Shown here piece after piece: positions 10,509 to 22,359 of a stretch of DNA of 64,000 bases. A program made the translations under genes and the position numbers. The stretch lies in the NCBI RefSeq assembly GCF_030272615.1, contig NC_081406.1:165771521-165835520 (forward strand), in the 5' to 3' direction. The stretch's first letter is position 1. Every line of letters begins with the position of its first letter. The DNA is from Cryptomeria japonica. Taxonomy: Eukaryota; Streptophyta; Pinopsida; Cupressales; Cupressaceae. The notes under the pieces are model-generated. The model saw only the letters and a program-made list of their open reading frames with translations, was not told where the DNA came from and did not search any database.

Positions 10509-11929
10509 CAAAGGGGACTATTGAAATGAACCTATTAAATAAATCCTTAGATTTATTAATAAGTAGATGAGTGGGATAATTTAATCAAATTGTTAATGAA
10601 TTCAATTAAATTGGGAAGGAGGATTAATTAAATAATTGCTTATTAAATTAATTATCTTCAGACCATTTTTAGGTGTATATATTTTGCCCCTCTTTGAAGC
10701 GAGGTGTGATGATGCGTTGATTCAAAGAATAATTTCATTTTGATATTGATTTGATAGGATGCCCCAAACATTGATTGATAAACTGCGGTATGATTATGCC
10801 CCCTTAGGAGATCAATTGAGATAATTGACTTGTTGGAATGTTTTGGATGATTGCAAAATTGATGTCCCGATTAGAAAAGATTTGATTCTACAATATTGAT
10901 TGATGAAATTGTGAGTTCTTTGATCACGATGGTGTGGTTGTTGATGTGATGATTGATAAGATAAGATTGATTAGATTGATAAGATCTAGATTTAGTCTGG
11001 TTTCAGGAATGACACCTCCTATATAGTACAAAGATGATAAAAAAGTGTCTGGTTTTAGGAACGATATATCCTATATAAGACTTGATCAGAATGTCAGGTT
11101 CCAAGAAAGATACATCCTATATAAGACATGATAGAAGAGATTAGATGCGATCGATTGATAGAATGGATAAAGAACTGAGAGTTTGTTGATATCAAGTTGC
11201 AAGACAATGTAGATATGCTGATGTTGGTGCGAGATAGATTTAGCCTTGGATAAGATGAACTTGTGGGATCCCATGCAGGAATGAAATGCAAGCTAAATGC
11301 TAATGCGAATGCTAATGAAATGCAAAGCTACGATCAGACCAGTCACTGGATTGTTGCATTTTTGTCATCATTGATATTTGGAAATGTGGGAAGTGAGTGC
11401 AAACATCGATGGTATAATTAAACTATGATGACCTGAGCACTTCTTTCTTGGATTTTGATATTGCAAGTTAGCACAAGCATCAAGGTATAATTAAACCAAG
11501 ATGACCTGAGTGTTGCTTGCGTAAAATAGGCAGTATTAACCATTGGTATATGCAAATCGGAAATGTCTTTGATGATACTCCGATGATCATGTCCTGAGAC
11601 AAATTTGCACCTACTAATGATTAATTTACAAACATCAGACAAGAAAAATATCATGTTTCGTCCTTGTTCCTCTAGTCAAAGACATCTTGGAGTCACTCAG
11701 AAATCATAATAGAGAAAAATCAAGGTAGTAAAGTTGAACAAAAGTGCTAAAAGCAGTATCCAAAATATATCATTCATTGAAAAATGTGCGATGTGCTTAC
11801 ACTGACGTGTGATAGTTTGATGGTTAACAATGTGATCTCATGTTCAATGTTTGATGTGTCTCAGTGTTTTCACTTGAAAAGTGTTGTCTAACTATTGTTT
11901 TACCTGTTTGATTAAGCTCAAAATGATCA

Positions 11930-11947
11930 TAATTTTTTTCCCCCATC
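11930..11947 (-). promoter_or_regulatory. Polypurine tract, gypsy unit A
   Basis: Minus strand AGATGGGGGAAAAAAATT lies directly before the LTR start TGATCATTTTGAGC. Related tracts occur in units B (20225-20242) and C (28529-28545). Confidence 0.65.
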
Positions 11948-12252
11948 TAGGTGTAGGATTTTGCCCCAAGCCTAGAAACCAAGTCATGATGATATACCCA
12001 ATGATCCAAACCATGGCGAGAGATTAGCTGCGATGCCTATGTTTGTAAAAAGGCTTATTATGGATATGAACAACATTGATGGAAAATGAATGCAAGCAAA
12101 AAGATGCAAGAACTAATAGATTGAAGAGCTAGCTGACAGATAGTGCATGTTTGCCAGGTTTTCACCATCTATTTTTATTGCACTTTTTCTCATATTTTAT
12201 TTTTATTTTTATTATTTAGTTTTTATTTTTATTTTTAAATTTTTGTGATTTT
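11948..12252 (-). other. 3' non-coding region of gypsy unit A
   Basis: Between the integrase stop and the PPT lies an A/T-rich tract (12170-12250, long T runs on the plus strand) followed by sequence conserved among the three units. No coding potential. Confidence 0.6.
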
Positions 12253-13260
12253 TCAGACATAAAACTTCTTCAGATGCATGCTATTGATGGGTTCCTCGAG
12301 CTGATCCCATCTTGTATTGATAGCTGATATGCTCCTGACCCAAATACTGTTGTGATCATGAATGGTCCTAACCAGTTTGGTTAAAACTTCCCTTTCTTTT
12401 CTCAATCTACATGGTTGCATGGATTTTCTTTGAGAACTAGTTCTCCGACTTGAAATGCTCTCAGTTTGACCCTGTGATTGTAACTGCTGCACATTCTTTG
12501 CTGATATACCTTTAAATAATCAAAGGCATTTTGTCTTTGTCCATGAATCAATTCTAACTCTTGCAATCTAGATACTCGTTGTTCTTCATCTGGGATAAGG
12601 CCTTTCAATGATACTCAGAGAGAAGGTATCTCTACTTCGATTGGCAGTATTGGTTCTGATCTGTAAATAAGAGAGAAAGGTGTGGCACCTATTGGTGTGC
12701 GGATACTAGTACGATAGGCCCATAGAGAAGAGTTCAATTGAATATTCTAATCTTTGCCAGCATCATTCACTATCTTTTTGAGGATTTTAAGAATAGTTTT
12801 GTTTGATTCTTTTGCTTGTCCATTTCCTTGTGGATAGTAGGGTGTGGAGAATCTGTGTTGGACCTTGAATTTTTCACATAGCTCTTGTACATCCCGATTC
12901 TTGAATGGTCGCCCATTATCAGTGATAATGGTCATGGCTATTCCATAGCGACATATAATGTAATCCAAAATAAACGAAGCAATTTTTTTTCTTATGATAT
13001 TGATGAGAGGCATTGCCTCAATCCATTTTGTGAAATATTTTGTAGCTACAATGATGAATTTGTGACCATTGGATGAAGAAGGATTTATCTTTCCTACTAA
13101 ATCAAGACCCCATTGGCAGAAAGGCCAAGATGTTGCTAAACAATGAAGTTCTTGTGGTGGTGCATGAATCAAATTTCCATGGATCTGACATTGTTTGCAT
13201 GTTCTAGCTATTTGAAAAGAATCTCATTTCATAGTTGACCAATAATAACCCAAGCGTATG
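12253..13260 (-). pseudogene. Integrase remnant, gypsy unit A
   Basis: Minus-strand pieces in order show the zinc-binding CKQC, the core beginning WPFCQWGLDLVG (first catalytic Asp), TDNGRPFKN (second Asp) and PQGNGQAKESNKTI (Glu), all intact. The C-terminal part follows with GELVLKENP and ends near MHLKKFYV. The open segment 13172-12747 covers the core in 141 codons. The C-terminal part is shifted between two frames (12608-12402 and 12492-12253). It would insert cDNA copies into the genome. The D-D-E triad is present but the frame is broken. Sibling remnants lie at 20545-21560 and 28881-29936. Confidence 0.8.
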
Positions 13261-13639
13261 AGTTTTTTTGAAAGGGTAAGACCACTTGAATGAGTGCCAC
13301 AAATGCCATTATGGACTTCATGTAAGTCCTTCTCAGATTCTTCTTGCTCGAGACATCTTAAAAGAGTACCGTCAAGACCTTGTTTAAATAGGGTATCTAT
13401 GATGAGAGTATAATGGGAGGATTGGCGAATAAAGTTTCTCTTTTGATTTTTGGATAAATCAGGAGGTAGGGTGTTATCTTGTAGGTAGGTGTAAGTTTGG
13501 CCATAGTGGGAGGAATCATGTCCAACAAGGTGACAAATAGTTTAGGAATCAAGATAATTATGTGCAGGGTAAAACAACTCTTCTACCAGGAATTCATAAT
13601 GCTCTTGATTTTCCTATGTCTGAAGGAGAGAATCAAGTG

Positions 13640-14060
13640 TTTCCATGACATCTGCTGCTTTGTTGTCATTCCTTGAAATTTACTGAAAAAGTTGTTTCTA
13701 TAAAATATTTCTTGAAATCATCAACCATCTTCTTATAAGGCATTTTAACTTTTCATCCTTTATTCGGTAATCGTCATTAATTTGATTGATGATGAGCTGA
13801 GAGTCTCCAAAGACTTGAAGTTGTGTAATATTCCATTCTATAGCTTTTGATACTTGTAACCAAAGCTTCATATTCTGTTGTATTTTTGGTCCATGGAAAA
13901 CTTAATTTGTATGGTTTCAAAATTGTATGACCTAGCGGTGTGATGAACAGAATGCCTTCTCCTAGACTGTATTCCAGTGATGTATTATAAGATATGGATC
14001 TACCCTTGGAATGTTTGAATATGACCAGGTAAAATTGATTTGCCATCACTTGAAGGGTTC
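13640..14060 (-). pseudogene. RNase H remnant, gypsy unit A
   Basis: It reads WQINFTWSYSNI, then GILFITPLGHTI, TEYEALV and a segment with SQLIINQIND in shifting frames. Family RNase H proteins normally start with an FDGS-like motif that holds the first catalytic Asp. Here that position reads FTWS. The Glu of TEYEAL is present. The copy is interrupted by frameshifts after codon 70 of 14049-13777. Units B and C have the same FTWS change. Confidence 0.7.
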
Positions 14061-14984
14061 TAATTATTTATGTGCTTCATGTTTTCATAGTGAGATTGCT
14101 GGATGTAGATCAATTGTGCCCATCGTAAATACGCTTGTCGGTTCTATTAGGATAGATGAGCTCTCTTGATAAAATTCAGGTAAGGTGTCAAATCTCCCAT
14201 CTTCTGGCACCTCAAGGAGGTTTTCACTATTAGATGCGTCCTTTCTTTTTACCTTTTCTCAGTCTAATGTTGTTAATAAATGATTTTCAACATTGGACCT
14301 GATATTGTTTTCTTTATTTTCACTTTTGCAAGTAGGAGATTTGGCACCCACTTGAATCGAAGACACGATAGCAAAATCTCTGGTGAAAGTTGTTGTGGGT
14401 TTTATTTTATTAAGATATAAGGATATGGCAAGGTCATTAGGGAAGGTATTAATGGTGGCATGTCCTTCATTTTCCTAGTCCATAGGTTCAGGATGGATTA
14501 GAGGTAAAGGATCTTTAGGTTGAATTATTTCAAAGATATTAGGGGTCATGATAGAGATACTAGAGCTTTTAGTATGTATTTCCATGTCTAGAACGATACT
14601 CTCCTCAGAATGAATTCTTGCAAGTAGCTCCTGATCATCCTCAATTATGTCCAAGTCAGCCAAATGTGATTGTGATTCAAGTGGGCTAGTTCCTAAAGTT
14701 TGTCCTACATACGTGTGAACTCCATCGATATCTACATTTGCTTCTTCCCTTTCAATTTCAAGTTTCTCTTGTTTGTTTTTCCATGATGGAAAATATTCTC
14801 CGTTCCCTCGATCTCTTAGATGCATTTATTTTTCCATGCTTGAAAAAAATGATGTAAATGATTGTTCCTCGGATTGTGTTCTTGAAGATGCTTCCTCTCT
14901 GTTGTGTGGAACAATGAAATCTTGAGCTAGTTTTAGATTATTACAACACTACAATGGATTTGAGTTTCCTAAGATCGTGATTTC
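14061..14984 (-). pseudogene. Linker frame between protease and RNase H, unit A (RT missing)
   Basis: The frame 14825-14475 encodes an acidic linker (DLDIIEDDQELLARIHSEES) without an enzymatic motif. Gypsy pol has about 250 residues of reverse transcriptase between protease and RNase H. Neither the YxDD box nor other RT motifs appear in any frame here. The homologous linkers of units B (23133-22783) and C (31583-31104) are equally devoid of RT. Confidence 0.65.
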
Positions 14985-15335
14985 CTACCCATTGTATGGA
15001 AATTTCAGGCATTGATGACATGTTGATAGAATAGCCTGCATGTCATGTATCCATGGTCTTCCCAAGAGTATGTTGTATGGTAATTCCAAGTCTAGAACTT
15101 GGCATGCTGTGTCTTTCTGCAAAGGTCCCACTCTGATATGTAATATCACCACTCCTTTAGAGGAATACTCTTCTTTATCATATGCTTTGAATGTGATCTT
15201 TTTCCGGGGATCAACGGCATATTCTGAATAACCTAAAGCATGAACAAGAGTAAGTGAGAAAATATTTAAGCCAACTTCTCCAACTATTAGGACATGTTTA
15301 ATGAGCGTTCTATGAATGAGGACTTCAATTTGCAA
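14985..15335 (-). pseudogene. Retropepsin remnant, gypsy unit A
   Basis: The frame of 116 codons shows the aspartic-protease fold segments VLIVGEVGLNIFSLTLVHALG, then ILLGRPWIHDMQAI and CLKFPYNG. The active-site triplet, DGG in units B and C, is VGE here, so the catalytic Asp is lost. The domain would mature a polyprotein. It is preceded by a short hydrophilic frame rather than a Gag capsid. Confidence 0.75.
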
Positions 15336-15780
15336 TAAAGAATTTGGGGATGTTGTAAGGAGTCAATGCTTAGATATGTAGGAGATGAGCTTTGAATAGG
15401 ATCGTCTGAAATAGGTTTAATGGCCATTATGGATATCGCTTGGGGAACATCATTTTTGGGTGTATTGTTTGATAATTAGGCTATGGAAGGTGTTTGCAAG
15501 TTTTTAAGAGGTATAGGAATAGATGCCTTTGGCGAGTCAATTTTATAATGGGGGATAAGCCATTGCTAGACATAGGTGTGCAATTTTAATCTTTCTTAGC
15601 AAAATCCTTTAGGGATCTCTTTAAGAGTTGCATAAAAGAGCCACCTTTCTTTGAATATGTATTTGAATCCTTGTGAGGTTTTGACATAGTTGGATTTTGA
15701 TTTTGGAGTTATTTGATTTCTTTGATATGTTGGTTTGTTATGTCTTCTTGTTGTAGTTTGCTTTGGTATGTCATTTTTTT
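15336..15780 (-). pseudogene. Short N-terminal frame upstream of protease, unit A
   Basis: The minus strand encodes segments such as SKPHKDSNTYSKKGG, LLKRSLKDFA and PIPLKNLQTPSIA, interrupted by stops. The same pieces are open in units B (23996-23742) and C (32404-32210, 32203-31961). It is rich in Ser, Pro and Lys and does not resemble a retrotransposon capsid. It may be what remains of Gag after a deletion. Confidence 0.5.
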
Positions 15781-16414
15781 ATGATTTTCAATTATTTCAA
15801 ATGTTTCTATTTTTGTTTCTATGATCTTCCGTCTTTGTGCTCTAGTTAAAACGGGCATACATGTGTGTTGGATATTGTGCTAGGATTTGATTGTCTAAAT
15901 GTTGTTTCAATAAATGATCAACTGTCAAGGTAGATATGATAGAGTGATATGAGACGAAAAGAGGATTCAAGTGTTTAAAAGTTTGCACTTTTTTCAATTT
16001 TTGGTTTTGGAGTGCAATGATGATTTTGGTAAAAAACCAAGTCCAATAGGAAAGATATATCCTACGATGTGATACAAGGTTATACTGACCAAACATTGTA
16101 GTTTAGTGATAGAGGATGATAGATCCTGATGAGAAACTATGTTTGAGTGATTAGTTTACCAAAGAGGGTGATGATGAAATTTGAGATGTTTAAATCTTGA
16201 ACTTGTTGAGGGTAAATACTTGAAAATCTTGAGGTGTTTATTTCTAGAATCCAATTTTGGCAGATGATAACTTGACCAAGCGAACCAAGAAGATAATCTA
16301 AGCACAAAGCGACAGATATCAAGTGTTTATGCTCACTATAAATTGACCAAGTAAATATGATAGATCTGAAAAAGACATGCAAAAAGACAATTCAGGACCA
16401 ATAGAGACATAAAT

Positions 16415-16651
16415 TCGTATGACAGTTTAACCAGCTTCATACAACAATACATATAGGCCCATACAAAAAATCAGGAATCTCATATGACAAAGCATAGGCT
16501 CGTATGACTATTCCCCCTAAGCAAAATGATAAACCGCAGGCCTCGTACAAAAATACTTATCGAGCCATACAACAAAAGATAACATAAAATTTTCTACTAA
16601 ACAGGCTCGTACGACGATGCTCACCGGACCATATGACAAACTAGATGCCTC
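16415..16651. repeat. TCGTACGA-like site cluster 1, unit A
   Basis: About nine occurrences of the degenerate palindromic octamer (T/C)C(G/A)TA(C/T)(G/A)A, spaced 15-50 bp, often followed by C. A perfect TCGTACGA occurs at about 16604. The equivalent cluster in unit B is at about 24723-24968. Confidence 0.6.
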
Positions 16652-17700
16652 GTACCACAAAGAACAAAACAGATAAAAAAAAGTTTGTTTGGCCGAATTT
16701 TAATCAATGAAGTCTGATGTTTTGCTTTTGTTTTCTAGTTTTAGATGTCTGATTTTCCGATTTAGGGATGAATGCATAGAAAACACGTGATATGCTAAAT
16801 GACCTCAAGCACAATATGCTCCCTAAGGAAGTCAGCTAAGAGAGAAAACCTTTGCTTGCAAACTTAGGTACACACCCAATAGCTAATCAGAATATAGCCG
16901 CTGAGTCTCAGGCAATGGATTCTCAACGCCATATTATCCGACTCCAAATGCTAATGGGGGCATGATATGGCAAGTGTTTTGGGAGAGTTATATTTCTCTT
17001 GCATAAAGATTATCCCCCTTTGAGAGGTGAATCGAGTAGCTTCTAATTTTAATTGGAACTAGTAAGGGATCCGTTCAGCGCGTTGAGGTATAAACTCAAT
17101 TAAGAGGTCTCCTAGCCTTGAAAACCAAGTTTTGATATACCCAAAGGTACGAAGGAGAGCTATTCTTGAGAACTGCAAATGACTTGAGTTTCATCAAATC
17201 ATGTTTATTTTATAGTGGGTTGGAGTACTTGGAGTTAGTCGTTCCCACTTGGGTCATTCCCCTCTCACCAGCCTTAATAGCTAAGAGTTATTAGCTCCTC
17301 GGGAGGGCAGGCCTGCTAAAGATATGGACTAATGAAATCAAAGGATGAGTCTGGCTTTCTGATCACCTAAGAAAGGTGAGAGCATACTCGTCTATCACCA
17401 AAATACATAATACATGATTGTTCATTTCCATTAGCAAAAAAAAGTGTGCCTAGAAAAATTTAAAGAAGACATAGAGTTTGGTTGAGTCCTCCTTGGCAAC
17501 CTTCAAAATAGATACATTAGTAGTCATGATGTGATTTGGTGAAATGAATCTTTGACAATCGTAATCTTTGACAATCATCCTGCAAAAACCAGTTAGGTTG
17601 CCAAAAAACTCACAAACAGACCAGGGTTAGCATTAGTAATAATCGAATTAAAGAATGAAACCCTAAAATGCAATCTATTTTGAAAACACAGAAGCAAAAT

Positions 17701-17861
17701 GTCGTATGACACAATTTACCTGTTCGTACGAGTAGCCTTTCGAGATCGTACAAGTGCAAAAACAAGCTCATATGACAATTCAGAAGCTCATACGAGTAAG
17801 AAAGAATTATTGTCCAAGTTCACAAAGGAGCTCGTACGAGCCAGAAAAGGAACTCATACGA
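17701..17861. repeat. TCGTACGA-like site cluster 2, unit A
   Basis: Seven sites of the same degenerate octamer in 160 bp, mostly preceded by AGCTC or GGAAC. Perfect TCGTACGA occurs at about 17723 and 17831. It lies only about 80 bp inside the PBS, so it would be near the 5' part of the transcript's leader. Confidence 0.6.
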
Positions 17862-17935
17862 GATTCTGATTCAGACCTGACCAAAAATGAAGATTGGATG
17901 ATGCTTGAGAGGCCAAAAATGAGATTTCTAGCCTC

Positions 17936-17949
17936 ACGATGGGTGCCAA
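17936..17949 (-). promoter_or_regulatory. Primer-binding site, gypsy unit A
   Basis: Minus strand TTTGGCACCCATCG adjoins the LTR B end ...TGACA. TGGCRCCC-type sites prime minus-strand DNA synthesis from a tRNA 3' end in many plant gypsy elements. The exact tRNA is not assigned. Confidence 0.6.
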
Positions 17950-18362
17950 AATGTCATGCCTGTGAAGTGTGATACCTGCAGCTGCAACATGAACACTCAA
18001 TATATCATTACAAGAATGGTTAGCAAATTTAAATTAAAGAAAGATAAAACCATGGCAAAGTGATCTATCGCCTCCTAAGAGATGTGACTGTGGATATGCT
18101 CTAAGATCTCGATAAGAAAATTCTAGTGACTTGACTACACCTAGATGGAGGATTTGAAATGATAATGATGCATTTAAGTTAGAAAAGAGAATGATTAAGC
18201 TACATGATTCAACGATTATGCTAGAAAATGATCAAATTAAGCTAAATCTAAGATGCAATTGCCTATAATAACAATGCTCAAATGATATGCTAAAATATAT
18301 GCCTATAGTAACAATGCCTAAAATGCAAATGAGATGGATGATTTGTGCTCCAACATGAGGAA

Positions 18363-18370
18363 TATTTATA
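18363..18370 (-). promoter_or_regulatory. LTR B TATA box
   Basis: TATAAATA on the minus strand, in the same context as in LTR A. Confidence 0.6.
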
Positions 18371-18799
18371 GGATTTCCAAGGCTAGGGATGAGGTGGCAA
18401 GAATCAATGGTCAAGATTGAGTCTGAAGATATCAATGGTGAAATTGGAGGTGGTTGGAAAAGAGGTTGGGGGAAAGGGGACATTTGTCATCTTTGTGCTG
18501 AGAAGTGTCAAGGAGCTTCCAAGAGAGGGGACATGTGGCCTAAGAATGCCATGTGTCTCAAGGGGAGAGTATCCACACCATAGGAGGTTAGGATGTGCAA
18601 GCTAAGATAGGGTTAATTAAACCTAGGGTTAGATGGAATGGGTTAGGTTTAGGAGTGGTTAGAAGTTAGGAGGCATGTGGGGAATTCAAACTTAAAAATT
18701 CAAATAATAAGAAAAGGCTAATTAACTTTCAACAACTCATAAATTGATTTGTTTTAATTAATTAGGAGATTTAGAAGAAATGAATTTGATGGGGGAAGA

Positions 18800-18823
18800 A
18801 TTAATTAATTTGAATTAATTAAT
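18800..18823. repeat. AT palindrome in LTR B U3
   Basis: Same 11-bp perfect arms around TG as at 10485-10508. Confidence 0.7.
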
Positions 18824-20544
18824 CAAAGGGGACTATTGAAATGAACCTATTAAATAAATCCTTAGATTTATTAATAAGTAGATGAGTGGGAGAATTTAAT
18901 CAAATTGTTAATGAAGTCAATTAAATTCGGAAGGAGGATTAATTAAATAATCGCTTATTCAATTAATCATCTTTAGACCATTTTTAGTTATATACATTTT
19001 GCCCCTCTTCTAAGTGAGGTGTGATGACGCATTGATTCAAAGAATAATTTCATTTTGATATTGATTGGATAGGATGCCCCAGACATTGATTGATAAATTG
19101 TGGTACGATTATGCCCCCTCGGGAGATCAATTGAGATAATTGACTTGGTGGAATGTTTTGTATGATTACAAAATTGATGTTGAGATTAGAAAAGATTTGA
19201 TTCTGCAACATTGATTGATGAAATTGCGAGTTCTTTGATCATGATGGTGTGGTTCTTGATGTGATGATTGATAAATCTTGATTGACAAGATAAGATTGAT
19301 GAGATTGATAAGATCTAGATTTAGTCTAGTTTAAGGAATGACACCTCCTGTATAAGACAAAGATAATAAAAAAATGTCTGGTTTCAGGAATGATATATTG
19401 TATATAAGACCTGATCAGAACATTTTTTTCAAGGAAAGATACATCTTGTATAAGACATGATAGAATAGATTAGATGCAATCGATTGATAGAATGGATAAA
19501 GAGCTGACAGTTTGTTCATATCAAGTTGCAGGACAATGTAGATATATTGATGTTGGTGCAAGATAGATTTAGCCTTGGATAAGATGACCTTGTGGGATCC
19601 CATGCAAGAATGAAATGCAAAGCTACAATCGGACCAATCACTAGATTATTGCATTTTTGTCATCATTGAGCTTTGGGAATGTGGGAAGTGAGTGCAAACA
19701 TCAGTGGCATAATTAAACAATGATGACCTGAGCACTTCTTTCCTAAATTTTGATATTGCAAGTTAGCACAAGCATAGAGGTATAATTAAACCAAGATAAC
19801 CTGAGTGTTGCTTGTGTTAAACAAGCAGTATTAACCATTGGTATATGGAAATCAGAAATGTCTTCGATGATACTCCGATGATCATGTCCTGAGACAAATT
19901 TGCACCTACTAATGATTAATTTATAGACAATAGACAAGAAAAATATCATGTTCCATCCTTGTTCCTCTAGTCAAAGATATCATGGAGTCACTCAAAAATC
20001 ATGATAGAGAAAAATCAAGATAGTAAAGTTGAACCAAAGTGCTAAAAGAAGTATCCAAAAGATATCATTTATTAAAAAATTTGCGATGTTCTTAGAATGA
20101 CGTGTGATAGCTTGATGGTTAACAATGTGATCTCATGTTCAACGTTGGATGTGTCTCAGTGTTTTCGCTTGACAAGTGTTGTCTAACTATTGTTTTACCT
20201 ATTTGATTAAGCTCAAAATGATCATAATATTTTTCCCCCCATCTAGTTGTAGGATTTTGCCCGAAGCCTAGAAACCAAGTCATGATGATATACCAAATGA
20301 TCCAAACCATGGCGAGAGATTAGCTGTGATGCCTGCATTTGTATAAAGGCTTATTATGGATATGAACAATGCTAATGGAAAATGAATACCAGTAGAAAGA
20401 TGTAGGAACTAATAGATGGAAGAGCTAGCTGAGAGTTAGTGCATGTTTGCCAGGTTTTCACCATCTGTTTTTATTGCACTTTTTCTCATATTTGATTTTT
20501 TTCTTATTTTATTTATTTTTTCTTTATTTTTATTTTTTTGATTT

Positions 20545-21560
20545 TCACTGTTTTCTTATTTTCCAGACATAAAACTTCTTTAGATGCATGCTATTGATGG
20601 GTTCCTCGAGCTGATCCCCATCCTGTTTTGATAGTTGATACACTCCTGACCCAAATACTGCTGTGACCATGAATGGTCCTAACCAGTTTGGTTCAAACTT
20701 CCCTTTCTTTTCTGATCTGCATGGTTGCGTGGATGTTCTTTGAGAACTAGTTCTCCAACTTGAAATGCTCTCGGTTTGACCTTGTGATTGTAACTGCAAC
20801 ACATTATTTGCTGATATACCTTTAAATGGTCAAAGGCATTTTGTCTTCATCCATGAATCAATTCTAACTCTTCTAATATAGATACTCATTGTTCTTCATC
20901 TAGGGTAAGGCCTTTCAATGATACTCATAAATAAGGTATCTCTTATTTGATTGGCAGTATTGCTTCTGATCCGTAAACAAGAGAGAAAGGTGTGGCACCT
21001 GTTGGTGTGCGGATACTGGTACGATAGGCCCATAGAGCAGGGTTCAACTAAATATGCAAATCTTTGCCAACATCATTCACTATCTTTTTGAGGATTTTAA
21101 GAATAGTTTTGTTTGATGCTTCGGCTTGTACATTTCCTTGTGGATAGTAGGGTGTGGAAAATCTGTGTTGGACCTTGAATTTTTCACATAGCTCTTGTAC
21201 ATCCTAATTTTTGAATGGTCATCCATTATCAGTGATAATGGTCATGGGTATTCCATAGCGACATATGATGTAGTTCAAAATAAATACAGTAATTTGTTTT
21301 GTTGTGATATTGATGAGAGGTACTGCCTCAATCCATTTTGTGAAATATTTTGTAGCTACAAGGATGAATTTGTGACCATTGAATGAAGAAGGATTTATGT
21401 TTCCTACTAAATCAAGACCCCATTGGCAGAAAGGCCAAGCTGTTGCTAAAGCATAAAGTTCTTGTGTTGGTGCATGAATCAAATTTCCATGGATCTGACA
21501 TTGTTTGCATGTTCTAGTTATTTGAAAAGAATCCCATTCCATAGTTGGTCAATAATAGCC
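20545..21560 (-). pseudogene. Integrase remnant, gypsy unit B
   Basis: The 107-codon frame 21542-21219 starts at the zinc-binding region (ARTCKQCQIHGN-like TCKQCQIHG) and runs through WPFCQWGLDLVG to TDNG. It then meets a TGA where units A and C have an Arg codon, and the remaining core and C-terminal domain continue in pieces. The C-terminal frame 20802-20545 includes KFEPNWLGPFMVTAVFGSG-like sequence split by a frameshift. The first two catalytic Asp residues are present. Confidence 0.75.
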
Positions 21561-21928
21561 CAAGCATATGAGTTTTTTTCGAAAGGGTAAGACCACTTGA
21601 ATAAGTGCCACAAATGTCGTTATGGACTTCATGTAAGGCCTTCTCAGATTCTTCTTGCTCGAGACATCTTAAAAGAGTATCGTCCATACCTCATTTAAAT
21701 AGGGTATTTGTGACGAAAGTATAATGGGAGGATTGGCGAATAAAGTTTCTCTTTTGATTTTTCGATAAACCAGGGTAGGGTGTTATCTTTTAGATAGGTG
21801 TAAGTCTAGCCATAGCGAGAGGAATCATGTCCAACAAGGTGACAAATAGTTTGGGAATCGGGACAATTATGTGTAGGGTAAAATAACTCTTCCACTAGGA
21901 ATTCATAACGCTCTTGATTTTCCTCTGT

Positions 21929-22357
21929 CTAAAGGAGAGAAGCAAGTGTTGCCATGGCATCTACTGCTTTGTTGTCATTCGTTGGAATTTGCAGAAGAGT
22001 TATTTCTACAAAATATTTCTTGAAATCATCAACCATCTTCTTATAAGGCACTAAGTTTTCATCCTTTGTTTGGTAATCGTCATTAATTTGATTGATGACG
22101 AGCTGAGACTCTCCAAAGACTTGAAGTTGTGTAATGTTCCATTCTATAGCTATTTTGATACCTGTAACCAGAGATTCATATTCTATTGTATTGTTGGTGC
22201 ATGGAAAACTTAATTTGTATGCTTTCAGAATTGTATGACCTTGTGGTGTGATGAATAGAATTCCTGCTCCTGGACAGATATTCGGGTGATGTATTATAAG
22301 ATATGGATCTACCCATGAATGTCTGCATATGACCAGGTAAAATTGATTTTCCATCAT
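21929..22357 (-). pseudogene. RNase H remnant, gypsy unit B
   Basis: After a frame change near its start, it reads GILFITPQGHTILKAYKLSF, IEYESLV, VFGESQLVINQIND and NDNKAVDAMATLAS. The first motif again reads FTWS in place of an FDGS-type motif, and GDSQ is GESQ here. The later Asp in NKAVDAM is kept. This supports loss of activity. Confidence 0.75.
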
Positions 22358-22359
22358 TT

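Larger units (their letters stand above)
9640..11929 (-). repeat. Gypsy LTR A
   Basis: About 2.29 kb. It is homologous along its length to 17952-20224 and 26224-28528. Borders come from the PPT (11930-11947) on one side and the PBS-like TGGCACCC on the other. It contains a TATA box, an 11-bp-arm palindrome and a block of degenerate repeats at 10980-11130 built on 'ggtttcaggaatgacacctcctatataagac'-like units of about 55 bp. Plus-strand frames in it (for example 9975-10268) are antisense shadows. Confidence 0.8.
15781..17947 (-). other. Untranslated leader of gypsy unit A
   Basis: About 2.1 kb between PBS and the first coding remnant, without a convincing frame. It holds two clusters of degenerate TCGTACGA-like sites (16415-16651 and 17701-17861). 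The homologous leader in unit B (24070-26219) has the same layout. Unit C has lost its leader by deletion. Confidence 0.6.
17952..20224 (-). repeat. Gypsy LTR B
   Basis: About 2.27 kb, homologous to LTRs A and C. It serves at once as 5' LTR of unit A and 3' LTR of unit B. The TATA box is at 18363-18370 and the AT palindrome at 18800-18823. Confidence 0.8.

Noticed and set aside
15842-16382. Minus-strand frames (84 and 81 codons) as Gag capsid of gypsy unit A
   Set aside because: The sequence shows no capsid motif and the frame is not preserved well between units A and B. The region behaves as leader.
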